From contig NZ_LT635477.1 in NCBI RefSeq assembly GCF_900120335.1, forward strand, positions 1,426,001 through 1,490,000: a stretch of 64,000 nt of DNA, read 5' to 3'. Of this stretch, positions 60,053-64,000 are shown piece by piece; the stretch's first letter is position 1, and each line of letters begins with the position of its first letter. The translations under genes were made by a program, and so were the position numbers. This DNA is from Helicobacter pylori. Lineage in GTDB: Bacteria; Campylobacterota; Campylobacteria; Campylobacterales; Helicobacteraceae. The notes beneath the pieces are model-generated. The model ran no database searches. It had not been told where the DNA came from and saw only the letters and a list, made by a program, of their open reading frames with translations.

Positions 60053-60058
60053 TATAAT
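60053..60058 (+). promoter_or_regulatory. -10 box of ggt
   Basis: TATAAT with TGT upstream (TGTTATAAT), 41 bases before the ggt ATG at 60100; GAAAGGA is the ribosome binding site. Confidence 0.55.
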
Positions 60059-60099
60059 AACAACGAAATTTTAAGCGTAACTGATTGAAAGGAAAACAG

Positions 60100-61803
60100 A
60101 TGAGACGGAGTTTTTTAAAAACGATTGGCTTGGGCGTGATAGCGCTCTCTTTGGGGTTGTTAAGCCCTTTGAGTTCAGCGAGTTACCCGCCCATTAAAAA
60201 CACTAAAGTGGGGTTAGCCCTTTCTAGCCACCCGCTAGCCACTGAAATCGGGCAAAAGGTTTTAGAAGAGGGAGGCAATGCGATTGATGCGGCCGTAGCG
60301 ATTGGTTTTGCTCTAGCGGTCGTCCATCCGGCAGCAGGCAATATTGGTGGGGGGGGGTTTGCGGTTATCCATTTGGCTAATGGCGAAAATGTTGCCTTAG
60401 ATTTTAGAGAAAAAGCCCCCTTAAAAGCCACTAAAAACATGTTTTTAGACAAGCAAGGCAATGTAGTCCCTAAACTCAGCGAAGATGGCTATTTGGCGGC
60501 TGGGGTTCCTGGAACGGTGGCGGGCATGGAAGCGATGCTGAAAAAATACGGCACCAAAAAACTATCGCAACTCATTGATCCTGCCATTAAATTGGCTGAA
60601 AATGGTTATGCGATTTCACAAAGACAAGCAGAAACCTTAAAAGAAGCAAGGGAGCGGTTTTTAAAATACAGTTCTAGCAAAAAGTATTTTTTTAAAAAAG
60701 GACACCTTGATTATCAAGAAGGGGATTTGTTTGTCCAAAAAGATCTAGCCAAGACTTTGAATCAAATCAAAACGCTAGGCGCTAAAGGCTTTTATCAAGG
60801 GCAAGTCGCTGATCTTATTGAGAAAGATATGAAAAAAAATGGGGGGATTATCACTAAAGAAGATTTAGCCAGCTACAATGTGAAATGGCGCAAACCCGTA
60901 GTAGGGAGTTATCGTGGGTATAAGATCATTTCTATGTCGCCACCAAGTTCAGGAGGTACGCATTTGATCCAGATTTTAAATGTCATGGAGAATGCGGATT
61001 TAAGCGCTCTTGGGTATGGGGCTTCTAAGAATATCCATATCGCTGCAGAAGCGATGCGTCAAGCTTATGCGGACCGATCGGTTTATATGGGAGACGCTGA
61101 TTTTGTTTCGGTGCCGGTGGATAAATTGATTAATAAGGCGTATGCCAAAAAGATTTTTGACGCTATCCAGCCAGATACGGTCACGCCAAGCTCTCAAATC
61201 AAGCCAGGAATGGGGCAGTTGCATGAGGGGAGTAACACCACGCATTATTCTGTAGCGGACAGGTGGGGGAATGCGGTCAGCGTTACTTACACCATTAACG
61301 CCTCTTATGGGAGCGCTGCTAGTATTGATGGGGCAGGATTTTTATTGAACAATGAAATGGATGATTTTTCCATAAAGCCAGGGAATCCCAATCTCTATGG
61401 TTTAGTAGGGGGCGATGCGAATGCGATTGAAGCCAATAAACGCCCTTTAAGCTCTATGTCGCCTACGATCGTGTTGAAAAACAATAAGGTTTTTTTGGTG
61501 GTGGGAAGCCCTGGAGGGTCTAGGATTATCACTACGGTGTTGCAAGTGATTTCTAATGTCATTGATTATAATATGAATATTTCTGAAGCGGTCTCAGCCC
61601 CTAGATTCCACATGCAATGGTTGCCTGATGAATTAAGGATTGAAAAGTTTGGCATGCCCGCTGATGTGAAAGATAACCTCACTAAAATGGGTTATCAGAT
61701 TGTTACCAAGCCGGTTATGGGCGATGTGAATGCGATCCAAGTTTTGCCTAAAACTAAAGGGAGCGTTTTCTATGGATCAACGGATCCAAGGAAAGAATTT
61801 TAA
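60100..61803 (+). CDS. ggt: Gamma-glutamyltranspeptidase
   Basis: A 567-residue secreted enzyme that hydrolyses glutamine and glutathione; it aids colonisation and causes ammonia/ROS stress in host cells. Signal peptide MRRSFLKTIGLGVIALSLGLLSP. The self-cleavage and catalytic Thr380 opens TTHYSVADRWGNAVS, splitting 40 and 20 kDa chains. The oxyanion/substrate motif SMSPTIVL and GSPGGSRI follow. Start 60100 (ATG) is chosen over TTG 60085, which lies in the ribosome-binding region. A G9 tract (60349-60357) lies in the conserved NIGGGGF. Confidence 0.97.
   Translation: MRRSFLKTIGLGVIALSLGLLSPLSSASYPPIKNTKVGLALSSHPLATEIGQKVLEEGGNAIDAAVAIGFALAVVHPAAGNIGGGGFAVIHLANGENVALDFREKAPLKATKNMFLDKQGNVVPKLSEDGYLAAGVPGTVAGMEAMLKKYGTKKLSQLIDPAIKLAENGYAISQRQAETLKEARERFLKYSSSKKYFFKKGHLDYQEGDLFVQKDLAKTLNQIKTLGAKGFYQGQVADLIEKDMKKNGGIITKEDLASYNVKWRKPVVGSYRGYKIISMSPPSSGGTHLIQILNVMENADLSALGYGASKNIHIAAEAMRQAYADRSVYMGDADFVSVPVDKLINKAYAKKIFDAIQPDTVTPSSQIKPGMGQLHEGSNTTHYSVADRWGNAVSVTYTINASYGSAASIDGAGFLLNNEMDDFSIKPGNPNLYGLVGGDANAIEANKRPLSSMSPTIVLKNNKVFLVVGSPGGSRIITTVLQVISNVIDYNMNISEAVSAPRFHMQWLPDELRIEKFGMPADVKDNLTKMGYQIVTKPVMGDVNAIQVLPKTKGSVFYGSTDPRKEF
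60349..60357 (+). repeat. G9 homopolymer inside ggt
   Basis: Nine G residues code for three of the four Gly in NIGGGGFAV. It is in frame here. Length is in the range that slips in H. pylori; a slip would end the protein early. Confidence 0.75.
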
Positions 61804-62044
61804 TCCTAATTTAGCCTTATTTTTTGGGAGGGGGGACTTTTTTAGAGAGAAAGTCTTAAATTTAGTTTTAGGATTTATAAAAATAGTGTAAAATTTCTCA
61901 TTACGAGAGACGATATTAGATCTAAAATGGTGTGTGCAGAATGGAGTTTGAGAATGTTTGTTAGTTCTAGGACGCACGCAGTTTCTTTTTAAGATTGGTA
62001 GCTATGGCATTATGTTTGATCTTATTAATAGCAGAGGAGTGGCA

Positions 62045-62815
62045 ATGGGATACACAAGCAAATTAGCTTTAAAGATTTGTTTGGTAGGTTTGTGTTTATT
62101 TAGCACCCTTAGTGCAGAACACCTTGAGCAAAAAGGGAATTATATTTATAAGGGAGAGGAGGCTTATAATAATAAGGAATATGAGCGAGCGGCTTCTTTT
62201 TATAAGAGCGCTATTAAAAATGGTGAGTCGCTTGCTTATGTTCTTTTGGGGATCATGTATGAAAATGGTAGGGGTGTACCTAAAGATTACAAGAAAGCGG
62301 TTGAATATTTCCAAAAAGCGGTTGATAACGATATACCTAGAGGGTATAACAATTTGGGCGTGATGTATAAAGAGGGTAAGGGAGTTCCTAAAGATGAAAA
62401 GAAAGCGGTTGAGTATTTTAGAATAGCTACAGAGAAAGGTTATACTAACGCTTATATCAACTTAGGCATCATGTATATGGAGGGCAGGGGAGTTCCAAGT
62501 AACTATGCAAAAGCGACAGAATATTTTAGAAAAGCGATGCATAAGGGCAATGTGGAAGCTTATATTCTCCTAGGGGATATTTATTATAGCGGGAATGATC
62601 AATTGGGTATTGAGCCGGACAAAGATAAGGCTGTTGTCTATTATAAAATGGCGGCTGATATAAGTTCTTCTAGTGCTTATGAAGGGTTGTCAGAGTCTTA
62701 TCAGGTATGGGTTAGGCGTAGAAAAAGATAAAAAAAGGCTGAAGAATACATGCAAAAAGCATGCGATTTTGACATTGATAAAAATTGTAAGAAAAGGAAT
62801 ACTTCAAGCCGATAA
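62045..62815 (+). pseudogene. Sel1-repeat secreted protein with a double frameshift near its end
   Basis: A signal peptide (CLVGLCLFSTLSAE) is followed by Sel1-like repeats of about 36 residues (AYVLLGIMYENGRGVPKDYKKAVEYF, then NNLGVMYKEGKGVPKDEKKAVEYF and others). In this sequence the frame ends at 62731 after about 228 residues (QVWVRRRKR). But the original C-terminus continues: a shift at about 62704 gives YGLGVEKDKK, and a second at the A7 run 62730-62736 returns to frame, giving KAEEYMQKACDFDIDKNCKK to 62815. With one G less and one A more the protein is 256 residues, the length I recall for HP1117, ending in the Cys pair typical of Hcp proteins. So it is either C-terminally altered or an assembly error. 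The repeats themselves have few Cys. Start 62045 has GAGGAG upstream. Confidence 0.7.
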
Positions 62816-62908
62816 CTCTCAAACTTGGGCTTGATTCAAGGATTTTTGTTTTATTTTAAGTAGCATGTGTCTTTGAACAATTGATTTGAAGCGATAGATT
62901 AAAAAGTA

Positions 62909-63046
62909 TTGCGTTTTTCATGGCTGAGTAGCCTTATAGCAAAAACTTTAGCCAAAATATTGCTCGCTATAACCTTGCTCTGTTTTTGCCTTAAATACTC
63001 CCCCTGTCTTAACAAACCCCCTAAATTTACAAACTCCAAGCAATAG
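62909..63046 (+). pseudogene. Hydrophobic 5' remnant of the following decayed gene
   Basis: A 45-codon frame from a weak TTG: RFSWLSSLIAKTLAKI, then a membrane-like LLAITLLCFCLKY and PKFTNSKQ, ending in TAG. Read through that stop, the same frame gives RADFISFLK. At the T5/A5 run (63064-63073), one extra A would continue into NDAKIAESL of the next frame. So it looks like the upstream part of the same broken gene. Confidence 0.4.
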
Positions 63047-64000
63047 CGAGCGGATTTCATAAGCTTTTTAAAAACGACGCTAAGATCGCTGAAAGCCTAA
63101 AACCCGCTATTACGAAAAACTTGAGCCAAGGGTTAGCGACCACTTTGAGCGGAGCGTTAAAATACCAGTGGACTAAATTCACGCTAGGGACTTTATACCG
63201 CAACGCGCCCGATCGCATTTTAGGGATTAAACTCCCCAAAGCCTTGAATGAAGCCACCGCAGGCGCGGCCTTAAAGTATCACCTAAAAAGAGCGTTAGAA
63301 AGAAGCCACTCTATAAGCGATTTTAGTAAGAATTTAGAATTGAGCGCCAAAAACGCTAAATTTAGCAACAACACGCTTAAAATCATTGAAGAGCTTACTA
63401 ACGGAATCAAGCAAGCCAGCGAAGAAATCAAAGAAAAAGCGTTTGATTTTTCTAATAAAAAACTCACTAACGAGCAAATCAAAGAGCTATTAAATAACGC
63501 AGAAATCCCTACAAGCGGGAGAGACGCTATCACTTTTGGAGTGAATAACCTAAACCCTGAAATGGTTGAATTCCTGCACAAAAACAACAAAAAAATGATT
63601 ATAGAAAAAGCCTCTAACAAAGAATTAGAACTTTTAAAAGACGCTAACTTTAAACACCCTGAAAACATAAGATCGAGTTTAGATCATGATGCTATCGCTC
63701 ACATACTCAAAAGGCATGGCGTTAATTCTGTCAATGTTAAAAATGGAGAAAGCCCTATCACTTACGAGGATATAGCGAATTATAGATATATCGTTAATAA
63801 CGCTGATGCCATTCTTAGGACTATAGACAAATACAATCAAGAAGCTATCACGGCGTTTAAACAAATTAACGGCTATACGGTAGTGGTAGAGCAAGCGGTC
63901 AATAAGAAAAATGAATTAGTTTTAAAAACGATGTATAAGAACAATGGGAGTTATAAAAATAATGATGTTTATAAAGAATTTTCAAGCACCTCACTCAACG
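63025..64000 (+). pseudogene. Decayed large protein with likely PBECR-type nuclease end, runs off the window
   Basis: An open frame with no start codon or ribosome binding site runs 325 codons to the window edge. Helical segments (ALKYQWTKFTLG, SISDFSKNLELSAKN) precede a domain at about 63685-64000 with LDHDAIAHILKRHG, PITYEDIANYRYIV and VEQAVNKKNELVLKTMY. This order (DHxxxHxxxxHG, T.ED, then a V..K..ELxLxTxY strand) fits the PBECR group of phage/polyvalent nuclease domains, as seen in DUF3519-type H. pylori proteins. In-frame ATGs occur only late (63562). Possible toxin or polyvalent protein remnant of a mobile element. Domain name is from memory, medium confidence. Confidence 0.5.

Noticed and set aside
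61958-62044. Longer start for the Sel1-repeat protein
   Set aside because: It would put 29 residues before a clear signal peptide; ATG 62045 has GAGGAG upstream.

Overview
The window is a piece of Helicobacter pylori chromosome. The whole protein set reads as H. pylori: the Lpp20 lipoprotein cluster, a Hom-family outer-membrane protein, a periplasmic gamma-glutamyltransferase cut at Thr380, and a Tol-Pal cluster next to the F-type ATPase. The 16S rRNA gene stands alone, with no tRNA, 23S or 5S beside it, and homopolymer tracts and A+T-rich codons are everywhere. The left part (1-34.5 kb) follows the order I remember from reference strains as HP1474 down to HP1440, and the right part (37.6-64 kb) follows HP1143 down to HP1116. 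The two meet at the 16S gene, which suggests an inversion through the two 16S copies (recalled gene order, not computed here).

Layout. 1-1.1 kb: end of tmk and comFC. 1.2-4.4 kb: a BcgI-like restriction-modification pair with a G8 tract in the specificity subunit. 4.4-9.8 kb: polA, two small outer-membrane proteins and ilvE. 9.9-13.9 kb: an Mla-type lipid transport operon with two lipoproteins. 14.2-20.1 kb: di-haem peroxidase, dnaE, a pseudouridine synthase and thioredoxin 2. 20.5-23 kb: the LpoB-like/Lpp20 cluster. 23.5-25.8 kb: homD on the minus strand. 26-33.6 kb: minus-strand housekeeping genes (mnmE-jag-yidC-yidD-rnpA-rpmH, then exbD-exbB-smpB-ispE-csrA-ppiA). 33.7 kb: a secreted protein behind a sigma-28 type promoter. 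35-36.5 kb: 16S rRNA inside a long processing stalk. 36.5-37.6 kb: a T-rich spacer and a broken gene. 37.6-41.5 kb: a DUF2130 predicted nuclease followed by a frameshifted PHP/AAA ATPase (TrlF-like). 41.6-44.8 kb: fmt, birA, parA, parB. 44.9-50.7 kb: ATP synthase operon. 50.7-55.9 kb: Tol-Pal system, CpoB-like protein and SlyD. 55.9-59.9 kb: flagellar genes (flgM, FlgN-like, flgK) around an orphan cytosine methyltransferase, with sigma-28 and sigma-54 promoter signatures. 60.1-62.8 kb: ggt and a frameshifted Sel1-repeat protein. 62.9-64 kb: a decayed gene with a likely PBECR nuclease C-terminus, running off the window.

How it works together. Much of the window is cell-envelope machinery: Mla, YidC/YidD, two ExbB/ExbD pairs, Tol-Pal, outer-membrane proteins and Lpp20 lipoproteins. 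This surrounds core replication, translation and energy genes. The accessory part is small: one phase-variable R-M system, the DUF2130/PHP-ATPase pair, the orphan methyltransferase and the decayed nuclease gene. The most unusual observations are the DUF2130 nuclease plus PHP-ATPase pair switched off by one A in a short A tract, a complete HExxHxxGxxH zinc-protease signature inside the HomD outer-membrane protein, the degenerate protease-like protein behind a textbook sigma-28 promoter, and the pre-16S stalk. No CRISPR array, tRNA gene or intact insertion sequence was seen.
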